Source: DAOVQB01 sp023128935
GTDB taxonomy: Bacteria > Eisenbacteria > RBG-16-71-46 > CAIMUX01 > WJJG01
Length of the DNA: 16,104 nt
Assembly (NCBI GenBank): GCA_030628905.1
Contig: DAOVQB010000094.1
Coordinates: forward strand, 1-16,104
Reading direction: 5' to 3'
This document shows positions 6,799 to 14,197 of the stretch, one piece after another (position 1 is the stretch's first letter; the number at the start of each line of letters is the position of its first letter). The notes beneath the pieces were generated by a model. The model was not told the origin of the DNA and ran no database searches. It saw only the letters and a list, made by a program, of their open reading frames with translations. The translations under genes and the position numbers were made by a program.

Positions 6799-7697
6799 TA
6801 GGCGCCTCGTGCCACAGGTCGGAAGATCTGTCGAAATGCCTGCTGAAGGTGGTGCGTGCTGATATGCCGGACAGGTCGAGGCAACTCCTCCTCCTCTCGG
6901 GGGACGCTTCTGGAGTCCCCGTTCTTGCCCAACGCCGCCAAGTTGCCGGCGAGCGAGAAGACATAGAGAACATCCCGCGGAGCCGGGAGCTTGTTTGCAT
7001 CACGCTCCCGCCACAGTGACCAGAAGCACGCGATCAGCTCTTCCAACCGTTCTCCGAACCGCGGAAAGCGGGTGCGCAGGATTTGGGACATCTCCGCACG
7101 AGGTGGGTAGCTGATCTCGATGACCGGTTGGAGTCGGGATCCGAGGAATTCCGGCATGGTATTGGCTGCCAGATCTGCAGTATTCGTCGCTGCCAGGAAA
7201 CGGAAGCCCGGCTTGGCGTAGATCCTCTCCCCGAGGAGATTGGAATCGATGTAGCGCCGGCTGTCCAACACGCTGACCAGGAGGGCTAGAGCGCGCGGCC
7301 GGATCTTGGCGATTTCATCGATGAAGCAGATCTCTCCCTCGTGCATGGCTGAGACCAGCGGGCTGGCAATGTAGTCCACCTGCTTCTGCACGTCATCGGA
7401 AACCCGGCAACCGCAGGCCAGGTCATCAACACCCACCTCGTCGTGACCCTGGAGGATGTAGAGCTTCTTGCCCTGAAGCCGCGCCATCTCATAGGCGATC
7501 TCGTTCTTCCCTACCCCCGGGGGGCCGACCAAGAGCGGCGCGAAGGGTTGGGCTTCGACAGGATCCATCCACGCTGCGGTGATCATCCGCAGAGCTTCAT
7601 CCCGGCCGATCAAATCTACCGTGCTCCCTGGGGCTGGTTCGTAGGGTCGACTGAGTTGGAGTTGCTTGCCACCGACGGTAATCAGCTGCGAGACCAT
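6798..7697 (-). CDS. MoxR-family AAA+ ATPase
   Basis: A 299-residue single-domain AAA+ protein of MoxR type, normally a chaperone that remodels or activates partner proteins. Visible elements are the N-terminal IGRDEA stretch (30-35), Walker A GPPGVGKN (58-65), Walker B ICFIDE (123-128) followed by a long helix, sensor 1 AATN (169-172), and the arginine-finger segment FLGSRL (184-189). The Walker A ends in Asn65 where nearly all P-loops have Thr or Ser, which may alter Mg-ATP handling. The start ATG at 7697 has AGGGGAAG upstream. The stop overlaps the start of the 738-residue gene as TAATG. MoxR proteins usually work with a vWA partner, but none is in this window; the TraB-like protein may take that place. 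173 bases separate it from the upstream Nudix gene, so it may have its own promoter. Confidence 0.85.
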   Translation of the reverse strand: MVSQLITVGGKQLQLSRPYEPAPGSTVDLIGRDEALRMITAAWMDPVEAQPFAPLLVGPPGVGKNEIAYEMARLQGKKLYILQGHDEVGVDDLACGCRVSDDVQKQVDYIASPLVSAMHEGEICFIDEIAKIRPRALALLVSVLDSRRYIDSNLLGERIYAKPGFRFLAATNTADLAANTMPEFLGSRLQPVIEISYPPRAEMSQILRTRFPRFGERLEELIACFWSLWRERDANKLPAPRDVLYVFSLAGNLAALGKNGDSRSVPREEEELPRPVRHISTHHLQQAFRQIFRPVARGA

Positions 7698-7836
7698 TGA
7701 TCTTCCCCTGTGGTCATTGTCCGTGTTGTGAGCAGGTGTCGGGCGCTACTGCCCCTCGACCTGGCACTCACCCTGTGTAGGCAATAGATGAGACTGGTGT
7801 TAGCGCGTTGGAGGGTGATCGGGAGGAAGCTGAGGT

Positions 7837-7857
7837 CTCTGCGCGGTGTGCGCGGAG
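7837..7857. other. GC-rich hairpin between the Nudix and moxR genes
   Basis: Arms ctctgcgc (7837-7844) and gcgcggag (7850-7857) pair at seven of eight positions around a 5-base loop. Read on the minus strand it lies 13 bases after the Nudix stop, where a terminator or processing hairpin could separate the Nudix unit from moxR. No U-tract follows, so an intrinsic terminator is not established. Confidence 0.3.
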
Positions 7858-7870
7858 ATGGAGGTTAGGA

Positions 7871-8287
7871 CTACTGCCGCTCTGAGCACTCATCCCAATA
7901 GCGGACGAGCCCAAGATCATCACGAAAGGCGAACCGATATTGGGCAAGGCTCGTCCGTTGGACCCAGGCATGGGCCGTCGATTCATCGTTGAGCTCGATG
8001 TCCCCCTCCACCGAGCACTCGAAGAAGAAGACTATGCAGTGCATGCCGCTGTCTTCCAGCGGTAGGCTGTCCTGATAGAAGAGAAACCGCAGACTCGTGC
8101 AGCTCAAGCCCGTCTCTTCTAGAACCTCCTGCCTGAGAGCTTCCTCGACGGTCTCGCCGTAATCCACCTTGCCGCCCGGGAGGCACCAAAGCCCGGCTCT
8201 GAAAGACCCCTCGGTACGGCGGAGCATGAGCACCCGTCCTTCATCATCCAGGATGATCCCCCGTACACATGGAACCGGTTGTTGCAC
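7871..8287 (-). CDS. Nudix hydrolase (MutT-like)
   Basis: A 138-residue Nudix-fold protein with a complete box at about 39-61 (GKVDYGE ... EVLEETGL). This motif binds Mg and hydrolyses nucleoside-diphosphate-linked substrates such as dNTPs, NADH or ADP-ribose. The conserved Arg of the REUxEExGU core is Gln53, while the metal-binding glutamates Glu54, Glu57 and Glu58 are kept. The preferred start is the GTG at 8287, six bases after a perfect AGGAGG; a TTG farther upstream lacks such a site. The gene overlaps the 3' end of the NADAR gene by 44 bases, so they are translated together. Pairing with a NADAR domain suggests ADP-ribose or a related nucleotide as substrate, but the exact substrate cannot be read from the sequence. 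Confidence 0.85.
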   Translation of the reverse strand: MQQPVPCVRGIILDDEGRVLMLRRTEGSFRAGLWCLPGGKVDYGETVEEALRQEVLEETGLSCTSLRFLFYQDSLPLEDSGMHCIVFFFECSVEGDIELNDESTAHAWVQRTSLAQYRFAFRDDLGLVRYWDECSERQ

Positions 8288-8630
8288 TTCCCACCTCCTT
8301 TTCGACAACGAACCTGCAGGTGATGGAATCTATCTCCTTGTACCATTCCCTGAGATGAACCGCCAGCGGTTGCACTCCCCTGCCCAGGGCTACCAGCCAA
8401 CAGGCCACGCCCAACCGGACCTGATCTGCGAAGGACCACCCCAGGCGTTTCGCCCGCTTGGGAGAGTTGGTCTCCAGTATTCTCTCACGAAGTTCCGAAT
8501 CCAAGAACTTCTGAGCCTGATAGTAGTGCTCCACCGTTGGCCAGTACCGGTCTTCAAGGTCGAATCCGTGCGCCGAGAAGTTCGACAAGAACCCGTACTC
8601 CTCGTCCGGATGGAAGAAGCGGATACTCAT
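8244..8630 (-). CDS. NADAR (YbiA-like, DUF1768) domain protein, C-terminal half missing or divergent
   Basis: A 128-residue protein whose first ~65 residues match the NADAR/YbiA family closely: FFHPDEEYGFLSNF (5-18), then YWPTVEHYYQAQKFLD, then SPKRAKRLG. NADAR enzymes act on ADP-ribose-linked substrates: plant and E. coli YbiA/RibX-type members cleave riboflavin intermediates, and others remove ADP-ribose from guanine. The rest of the family, with its WD..K..VM helix and final WG...G.N.LG...M.LR block, is not seen; residues ~66-128 diverge and the last 15 codons run into the Nudix gene. Other frames do not restore the missing part. It is either a truncated relic or a variant short form. The ATG is preceded by GAGGGCG, which overlaps the stop of the DUF1598-like gene, 6 bases away, so they share an operon. 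Confidence 0.7.
   Translation of the reverse strand: MSIRFFHPDEEYGFLSNFSAHGFDLEDRYWPTVEHYYQAQKFLDSELRERILETNSPKRAKRLGWSFADQVRLGVACWLVALGRGVQPLAVHLREWYKEIDSITCRFVVEKEVGSATTGSMCTGDHPG
8292..8299 (-). promoter_or_regulatory. Shine-Dalgarno site that fixes the Nudix start
   Basis: On the minus strand AGGAGGTG lies inside the NADAR coding sequence, its AGGAGG six bases before the GTG at 8287. It is the best SD in the neighbourhood and argues for that GTG start. Confidence 0.6.
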
Positions 8631-8636
8631 TCGCCC

Positions 8637-10004
8637 TCAGTCCTCAGCACCTGGCAGCACAAGGAATGCGTAGTCGTCCTTAGAACCCTCAGGATCGTCA
8701 ATCTCGCTCTTGCCCGTGGGAGAGAAATTCCAATGCAGGTCTTCCAGGCTCCCCCGAGACATACGGACATTGGTGCTTAACCTCCGCAACTGACCGCGTC
8801 GACTCTTCTGCACCGTCGATGGCTTGCATTCGATGGCCATCCCTACGCCACCACAGCTTGGCAACCAGAGACGCACTTCGGAGTAGCCATTGGCGTACTC
8901 TTCTCGATGGGCGAACCGCTTGACGTTGGATCTTCCGGGAAGTTTCTGCTCCACCTCCGTAGAACCTACGCGGTACTCGTGAAGGAAGTAGTCCAAATCG
9001 ATTCCCGCAGCGCGAAAGCAGTTCTCGCACTCCATGAGCTTCGCGACGGCGAAGGTACGATAGAGATTCTTGAGCTCCCTGTAGATCGGCCTTTGGTCGG
9101 CAATCTCATCGTAGTGCGTCGAGAATCGATCGCAGAATTTTCCTGCCCTCGGGTCCACACGTCCTGTCCCCTGCACCCTCTTGTTCTTGACAAGATACTC
9201 CTCCTCTGCGAGGAGAACCACGGGGAGTTTGACGATCACTCCTCCCAAGTCATCCACCTGGAAGCAGTATTCGCCAGGGTAGAACCAGAACCGGCTCATT
9301 GTCGAGAGAGGTATATTGATCGGTTTGCCCTGGATGACGGCGCTGCGCACCTCTGCCAGATCCATATCGGTGAGGCTCTGAAAACCGGGAACTGCGAGGG
9401 AGTCCTTTCCGTCAACCAGCAGCTTCATGTCGTAGTCAGCTTTCACCATCAGCCAGGCGAAGCGGCTATTGAAAGGGACCCCGAAAACGCCAACCTTCTG
9501 CGGTTTCCGGCAGACGCGATGCCATTCCTGTAGCAGTTTTTCAACCTTCTCCCTCTCCTGAGTGGAGTGGATTCTCTGGCCGATATCGTTGAGCTGCCCC
9601 AGGATTTTCGGATCCGGGTCGATTGTGCAACCGGGATCCGAGTAGGTGATCGTGTTCCCGCTCTTCTTCGCGTAAACAAGGTTGGCGCTCCGGAGTGCAA
9701 CGATGAATTCGTTCAGGTAGAGGGGCGGGTCTGAGGGAATCGCCTCCCCCACGAGGATGATGTCCGGGGCCTCTTTGTCGATCACGTACCCCGACAAACG
9801 AGTAATACCGCAGAGTCGCGCAATGTCGCTCGGAATGGACGAGCCCCTGGGAATAGACTGGAGTTTCTGCTGAAGGACCCGGAGGGACAGAGCCCTGCCT
9901 TCCTCGAGGATCCGCTCTGTACCATCGCATCCGGCCTCCACGTGCGCGGCGCAGAGCCCAACGATGGAAGTGGCGACGAGCAGGATCAACACCGTCCGTT
10001 TCAT
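8637..10004 (-). CDS. Secreted DUF1598-like protein
   Basis: A 455-residue protein with a classical signal peptide (MKR, hydrophobic 4-19, likely cleavage after VEA at about 24). The mature part resembles the DUF1598 family, which I recall from Planctomycetota: a segment running from the residues ARLCGITRLSGYV through DIILVGEA (about 63-90), a LNEFIVALRS stretch, CTIDPDPKILGQL (about 126-138), and the block VFGVPFNSRFAWLMVKADYDMK (around 172-194, with the typical ADY.MK). About a dozen cysteines suggest disulfides outside the cytoplasm. The molecular role of the family is unknown. A strong GGAGGGAAGG site precedes the ATG. It lies 81 bases after the STAND gene and 6 bases before the NADAR gene. 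It is odd to find an exported protein between cytoplasmic STAND and ADP-ribose genes. Confidence 0.72.
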   Translation of the reverse strand: MKRTVLILLVATSIVGLCAAHVEAGCDGTERILEEGRALSLRVLQQKLQSIPRGSSIPSDIARLCGITRLSGYVIDKEAPDIILVGEAIPSDPPLYLNEFIVALRSANLVYAKKSGNTITYSDPGCTIDPDPKILGQLNDIGQRIHSTQEREKVEKLLQEWHRVCRKPQKVGVFGVPFNSRFAWLMVKADYDMKLLVDGKDSLAVPGFQSLTDMDLAEVRSAVIQGKPINIPLSTMSRFWFYPGEYCFQVDDLGGVIVKLPVVLLAEEEYLVKNKRVQGTGRVDPRAGKFCDRFSTHYDEIADQRPIYRELKNLYRTFAVAKLMECENCFRAAGIDLDYFLHEYRVGSTEVEQKLPGRSNVKRFAHREEYANGYSEVRLWLPSCGGVGMAIECKPSTVQKSRRGQLRRLSTNVRMSRGSLEDLHWNFSPTGKSEIDDPEGSKDDYAFLVLPGAED

Positions 10005-10054
10005 TTCCTTCCCTCCTCAATCCTCACTGTCCTTACTGTCACTGGCACACGTCA

Positions 10055-10070
10055 GAGCCGGCTCGTGAGC
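10055..10070. other. Overlapping palindromes in the STAND-DUF1598 gap
   Basis: The gap contains gagccggctc (10055-10064), a perfect 10-base palindrome, overlapped by gctcgtgagc (10061-10070), a 4-bp hairpin; the two cannot form together. Next to it the motif actgtc occurs twice (10025-10030 and 10035-10040). Short gap elements like this may mark a weak terminator or a binding site. Confidence 0.2.
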
Positions 10071-10085
10071 AGGAAACATCCGGCA

Positions 10086-13000
10086 CTAGTCTCCGTCCAA
10101 TCTGGCGCGAATCTCTTGGCGATTGTGATGGACTTCTTGCTCCAGATGGGTCAACCGGTTCTCGCGAACCAGTTGACAAGCCTTCTCAATTAGCGCCAGG
10201 GCTTCCTCATGCCGTTCCGTGCTATCCGACAGGTAGGCAGCATACTCGTTGAATAATACCGTGATGTGTTCCGCCTCATCCGGCGTCTCGCAGTCAATGT
10301 CGGTCTCCCGCAGGATGGTCGCAAGATCATCCGGCCTGTTCAGCTCCTTCAGGATCTGTGCTCGATTAACAGTAGAGCACCGCAACCTTGACTTGTTAGG
10401 CAGGAATCGCAGGAGACGGCCTTCTTCTTCTAGCAAGTCAAGAGCGGTTGCCGGTTCGCCTCGTCTTGTGTGGACCATGGCCTGATAGGAAAGGGCGTAA
10501 GCGAGTCCGTCCCGGTTTCTAAGTTCCCGGCAGATCTCTTCCTTTTCTTTGAAGAGAACCATAGCGCCGTCGAGATCCCCTTTGTCCAAAAGGACCAGAC
10601 CGCGATTTCCGACGCTCTTTTGGATCCCGTTCCGGGCGCCGAGCTCATAAAAGACTTCCTCCTCATTCTTGTGCAATTCCTCCGCCTTGTCCAACTCTCC
10701 CGCCGCTCTCTGAATTGAGGCTTGGTTCCCCAGGCAGCCGGCCAGGTCTTCCGGCAAACCAAGATCCCGGCAAGTGCGGGCCTGCTCCTCTAGAAGCTCC
10801 AGCGCCGCGGCAAGGTTTCCCAGCATCCGCAGGATCACCGCCCGGTTGCCGAGTGTCGCCTGCAGGCTCTTTCGATCTCCGAGACTGCGGCAAATTGCTT
10901 CCCTTTCCTCAAGACGCTTCATGGCTCCTTCCAGGTCCCCGCGAGCCCAGAGCACAGACGATTGGTGGCTGAGGATGCGAAGTAGGCCTGCCTTGTCCCC
11001 GAGCCCCTGACAGATCTCCTCTGCCTCAGCAACAAGTGGGATGGCCTCTTCGATCTCTCCCCGTGATAGGTGGACGATGGCCTGATTCCCCAAGGATATG
11101 GAGAGCCCATTCCGGTCCCCGAGCTCCCTGCAGATATCCTCTTCCTCCTTGTGAAGGGCGAGCGCTTCATCCGGGATGCCGCGCGCTTGAAGGATGAGCG
11201 CCCGGTTACCCAATGCACGGTGAAGACCCTCCCTGTCTCCGATCGTTCGACAGATCCCTTCTTCCTCTTCGTGGAGCTCCAGCGCTTGATTGAGTTCGCC
11301 CAGGGAATGAAGTATCGCCGCCTGATTCCCCAAAGCCTTGGCCAGAAGGGCCCGTTCCGAGCGTCTCCGGTGATGCCTTTCCAGGGTAGTAAGAAAGATG
11401 AGGGCTTCGCGTGGGTGGCCGGTGTCCTTGAGAAGTAAAGCGACGCACCAGTTGAATCCAGGAGCAAGGACGGTCTTGAGCACGGGCCCGTAGGCATCCG
11501 CAACCCGATAGGAGGAATTCCCCTCGATCTGAACCCAGTACTCCTTTACTTCATACTCGTTCTCCGCCCATGCCGTCTCGAGGAAATCCCTTTCTCGCAA
11601 CAGGTCATGCAGTCTCTCCCAGGACTTGATCCTGGCAAGCTGCCAGGGGAGTTCACGTATCCGCCGGGGGCTCGAAGGAAGGGTTTCGAAGTACCCTGCC
11701 AAAGCATGGTGGCGTTCCCCTCTCTCTCCACCCCCGAGATACGCCTTGGCCACCGTCTCGCCGATCTGGCGGTGGTAGAAAGAGAGCACCACTGTGTCGC
11801 CTGCGGTGCGCCGCGCCAAGTAAGGCTCCAAATCGGCATGGAGACGTGACCACAGCAGAACCGGCAGCCTTTTCAAGCGCTTCCCCATAGGCTTGGCACG
11901 CTCGGTGGGGGACCGGAGTGTGAAGTCGTTCATCACCTTCTCGTCGCTGGAAAGGACATCGAGAAGTTCGTCCTCGCTCAAGCCGCTGCGGCCCGCTGCA
12001 AGGTATCCCAGGGCGTGGCTGGTCAGTACCCGCCCGTGGTGCTTCGGTTGCTCCAACCTCAGGAAGAGGTCGTTGACTACGCTGGGAATGTCGCTGCCGA
12101 GACCTCGCGTCCCATCGCTTCGCTCAGGAAGGTCATCATAAGACTTCCAGCGGCGGGCCTCCTCGAAGGCGAGCTTGAGATACAAAGGATACGGACATCC
12201 GGAGAATCTGGAGAGCAGATGATCCCTCTGTCCCGGCTGCAAAGAACGACGCGCCTCCCGCAGCCATAGGTCCAGGAGCTCCCGGCCGTGCTCGACCTCG
12301 AGCTGTCCAAGCTCTAGGAAGCATTCCGGCGGGAAGATCTTCCGCGCGATCAGGAAGCATTCGCTTACCTCCTCAGTGGTCCCAAGAACCGATATCACCA
12401 GCTTCGTGTTCGTTGTCAGCTGTTCGGGAAACCAATTCATGAAGTAGGCGTACTTCTCAACGCCCAGCTGGTCCAATCCGTCCAGATAGACGATAAGAGG
12501 CCGTTCCCTTGTGGACCAGGTGAGCCGGTTGGCGAACTCCCTCACCAGATCGCTCAGCTCGTCAGGAGGATCCGCATGGCGGTCGTACGCTGCGCCCATC
12601 TCACGACAGAGCCCTATTAGAAGGGTCCGCAGATCCGAAGAGGAAGGTGTTGCGCCGATGAAGCGTGACAGAACGACTGCCTGGTCTCCTTCCCGGATAT
12701 GGTCTGCGGAGGACTTCGCCAGCAGAGCGGTCTTTCCGCACCCCGACCTGCCGTGAAGGATCAGAGGACGAGAAAATTCACCCCGGAGGTACTCGCCCAA
12801 GGCATCCAGAACGGTCGCCCGACCGGTGAAATGCTGGGAGCACCCTTCGGCAAACTCACGATGCGTTCGCCTCTCTCTCTCGAGATCCGTCTCCCTTTGA
12901 AAATCCGCCAGCTCCCTGTCGATGATCCTTTTGAGATCACTCTCCACCCGTTCGCACAAGCCTCGAAGGTCGCTCCGTGGTTCACAATCCTCCCAATCCG

Positions 13001-13826
13001 CCTTGTACTTATAGACATGATCCGGAGGTAAGAGTTTCTCCAGTTCGTCCGTGAGGGCAGTGAGCCGAGACTGCGCCTCTCCATCCAAGGTCCACACGGC
13101 CTCGCCGCCGGATTCGGCTCTCCGCATATCCCGGTACCATCTTGCCGACCCGTCCTCAGGCAAACCCTGAATGTCGCGGAAGTAGCAAAAGACGTGTTTC
13201 TCTGCATCCTCCACTCGCAAGGTTCCTTCACGGATCTCCTGATGGGTAGCCGAATCCTCATACTTGCAGCGCCGTGGATCTCGCCCCCCGTCGGTAGTAC
13301 CCCCAATCGGGAAGATCTCATCAACCACCCGTCGCAACATTCCCAGCAAGCGGCGCTCTTCCTCATCCCACGCCTCGGGATCCGAGAACACGCCATCGGG
13401 ACTACGCGGCTGAAGGCAGTACTCGGCCAGAAGGGCGTTGTCATCCCGGCGAAACCAGCGAAAAAGACTCCCCCGCTCCTCCTCGGATAGACGCTCCAGG
13501 AGCGAATCGAACTCGGCGGCGTCGATCTGCGGTGGCAGAGGACGCCAGCCGTAGCGGTTTCCCAGAAGGACGATGAAATTCGGACGAGGCGAAAGTTCCT
13601 GGCAGCGCTGAAGCTCCTGTACACAGATCTTCATGGTTTCCTGGTCCAGCGCCGCCTCCTCGCTCACTCCCCACCGGAGGTCGATGGCCTGAAAGTGGGC
13701 GCCCTTCGCCCTGCAGTAAGCCTGGAGGGCGGGAAACACCGTCTTCTGAAGAGCGTTCCTTTCCGCCACTAAGTCGCTGAAGGTGGAGCTCACAAACACA
13801 CGAAATGTGAGATCATGACGAAGCAT
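10086..13826 (-). CDS. DUF4062-STAND NTPase with C-terminal TPR-like repeats
   Basis: A 1246-residue NLR-like protein. Residues ~5-110 are a DUF4062 domain as in animal TEP1, NWD1 and NPHP3: RVFVSSTFSDLVAERNAL, AIDLRWGVSEE and LLGNRYGWRPLP are all recognisable. A THQEI...FCYFRDIQ segment follows. The STAND/NACHT-type ATPase has Walker A HGRSGCGKTALL at about 355-366 and Walker B LIVYLDGLDQLG at about 444-455, then a winged-helix-like stretch. Residues 831-1190 are nine 40-residue repeats. Such proteins sense a ligand through their repeats, oligomerise through the ATPase and fire an N-terminal effector, so a defence or signalling role is likely but inferred. The ATG at 13826 has GAGGA seven bases upstream; a farther TTG (13898) has little support. 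No membrane segment is evident. Confidence 0.85.
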   Translation of the reverse strand: MLRHDLTFRVFVSSTFSDLVAERNALQKTVFPALQAYCRAKGAHFQAIDLRWGVSEEAALDQETMKICVQELQRCQELSPRPNFIVLLGNRYGWRPLPPQIDAAEFDSLLERLSEEERGSLFRWFRRDDNALLAEYCLQPRSPDGVFSDPEAWDEEERRLLGMLRRVVDEIFPIGGTTDGGRDPRRCKYEDSATHQEIREGTLRVEDAEKHVFCYFRDIQGLPEDGSARWYRDMRRAESGGEAVWTLDGEAQSRLTALTDELEKLLPPDHVYKYKADWEDCEPRSDLRGLCERVESDLKRIIDRELADFQRETDLERERRTHREFAEGCSQHFTGRATVLDALGEYLRGEFSRPLILHGRSGCGKTALLAKSSADHIREGDQAVVLSRFIGATPSSSDLRTLLIGLCREMGAAYDRHADPPDELSDLVREFANRLTWSTRERPLIVYLDGLDQLGVEKYAYFMNWFPEQLTTNTKLVISVLGTTEEVSECFLIARKIFPPECFLELGQLEVEHGRELLDLWLREARRSLQPGQRDHLLSRFSGCPYPLYLKLAFEEARRWKSYDDLPERSDGTRGLGSDIPSVVNDLFLRLEQPKHHGRVLTSHALGYLAAGRSGLSEDELLDVLSSDEKVMNDFTLRSPTERAKPMGKRLKRLPVLLWSRLHADLEPYLARRTAGDTVVLSFYHRQIGETVAKAYLGGGERGERHHALAGYFETLPSSPRRIRELPWQLARIKSWERLHDLLRERDFLETAWAENEYEVKEYWVQIEGNSSYRVADAYGPVLKTVLAPGFNWCVALLLKDTGHPREALIFLTTLERHHRRRSERALLAKALGNQAAILHSLGELNQALELHEEEEGICRTIGDREGLHRALGNRALILQARGIPDEALALHKEEEDICRELGDRNGLSISLGNQAIVHLSRGEIEEAIPLVAEAEEICQGLGDKAGLLRILSHQSSVLWARGDLEGAMKRLEEREAICRSLGDRKSLQATLGNRAVILRMLGNLAAALELLEEQARTCRDLGLPEDLAGCLGNQASIQRAAGELDKAEELHKNEEEVFYELGARNGIQKSVGNRGLVLLDKGDLDGAMVLFKEKEEICRELRNRDGLAYALSYQAMVHTRRGEPATALDLLEEEGRLLRFLPNKSRLRCSTVNRAQILKELNRPDDLATILRETDIDCETPDEAEHITVLFNEYAAYLSDSTERHEEALALIEKACQLVRENRLTHLEQEVHHNRQEIRARLDGD
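10257..11336 (-). repeat. Nine tandem 120-bp units coding for TPR-like repeats
   Basis: The LGNQA/LGNRA helix start recurs at exactly 120-base intervals (first codons near 11336, 11216, 11096, 10976, 10856, 10736, 10616, 10496 and 10376), giving nine 40-residue units. The consensus is LGNxA.I....G....A..L..EEE.ICR.LGDR.GL. Units 1-8 are clear and unit 9 is degenerate. The lack of any insertion or deletion across 1 kb suggests amplification by unit duplication under strong structural constraint. The length is close to kinesin-light-chain/nephrocystin-type TPRs (about 42) rather than canonical 34-residue TPRs. Confidence 0.85.
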
Positions 13827-13894
13827 GAGCGAGTCCTCGAATTGCCGACCAATCCGATCCGGTTGCGTGCAGCCCCACTTCGAAGGGGCCAACC

Positions 13895-14154
13895 TCAAGA
13901 GGGATTATGCCCCAGACAGAGCATTCTGTGCGCCAGCGAAACGGAGAAGAATCCCAGTGTGACTCCCTCGGTCTCGATTACACCAAATCCAACGCCGAGG
14001 AATGCCAACTCGGGAATCGCGATGTTACGCCGATCTCTCCCCACATAGAATCCGTAGCGCTTCTCGAGCCTCCCATCGGCCAATACGTCGTCGCGACTGC
14101 CAACAACAGCCCGACGACGATGCACAGAGCCAAACGACCCATGGTTGTGACCAT
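13895..14154 (-). pseudogene. Small secreted protein split by a frameshift
   Basis: An ATG at 14154, with AAGGAG seven bases upstream, opens a good signal peptide (MVTTMGRLALCIVVGLLLAVA). In that frame the sequence then becomes poor and stops at 13978. In the -1 frame the sequence instead reads DDVLADGRLEKRYGFYVG..., then a hydrophobic IPELAFLGVGFGV segment and VTLGFFSVSLAHRML to a stop at 13895, which looks like genuine protein. Joining the two near 14085-14094, at a cgtcgtcgc tandem triplet on the plus strand, gives one exported protein of about 86 residues. I see no classical slippery heptamer, so a base loss or a read error is likelier than programmed shifting. I do not recognise the family. 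It lies 43 bases after the preceding small gene. Confidence 0.5.
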
Positions 14155-14197
14155 CTTCTTTCTCCTTTCGTTGACTGTCCTGGGCCCACAAGCCCGC

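Noticed and set aside
4582..7697. A vWA-domain partner for MoxR within the 738-residue protein
   Set aside because: No DxSxS MIDAS motif or vWA strand pattern is visible in the protein or elsewhere in the window.
10257..11336. Regular spacing resembling a repeat array such as CRISPR
   Set aside because: The 120-base period is in frame and codes for 40-residue TPR-like units; there are no identical short repeats with unique spacers.
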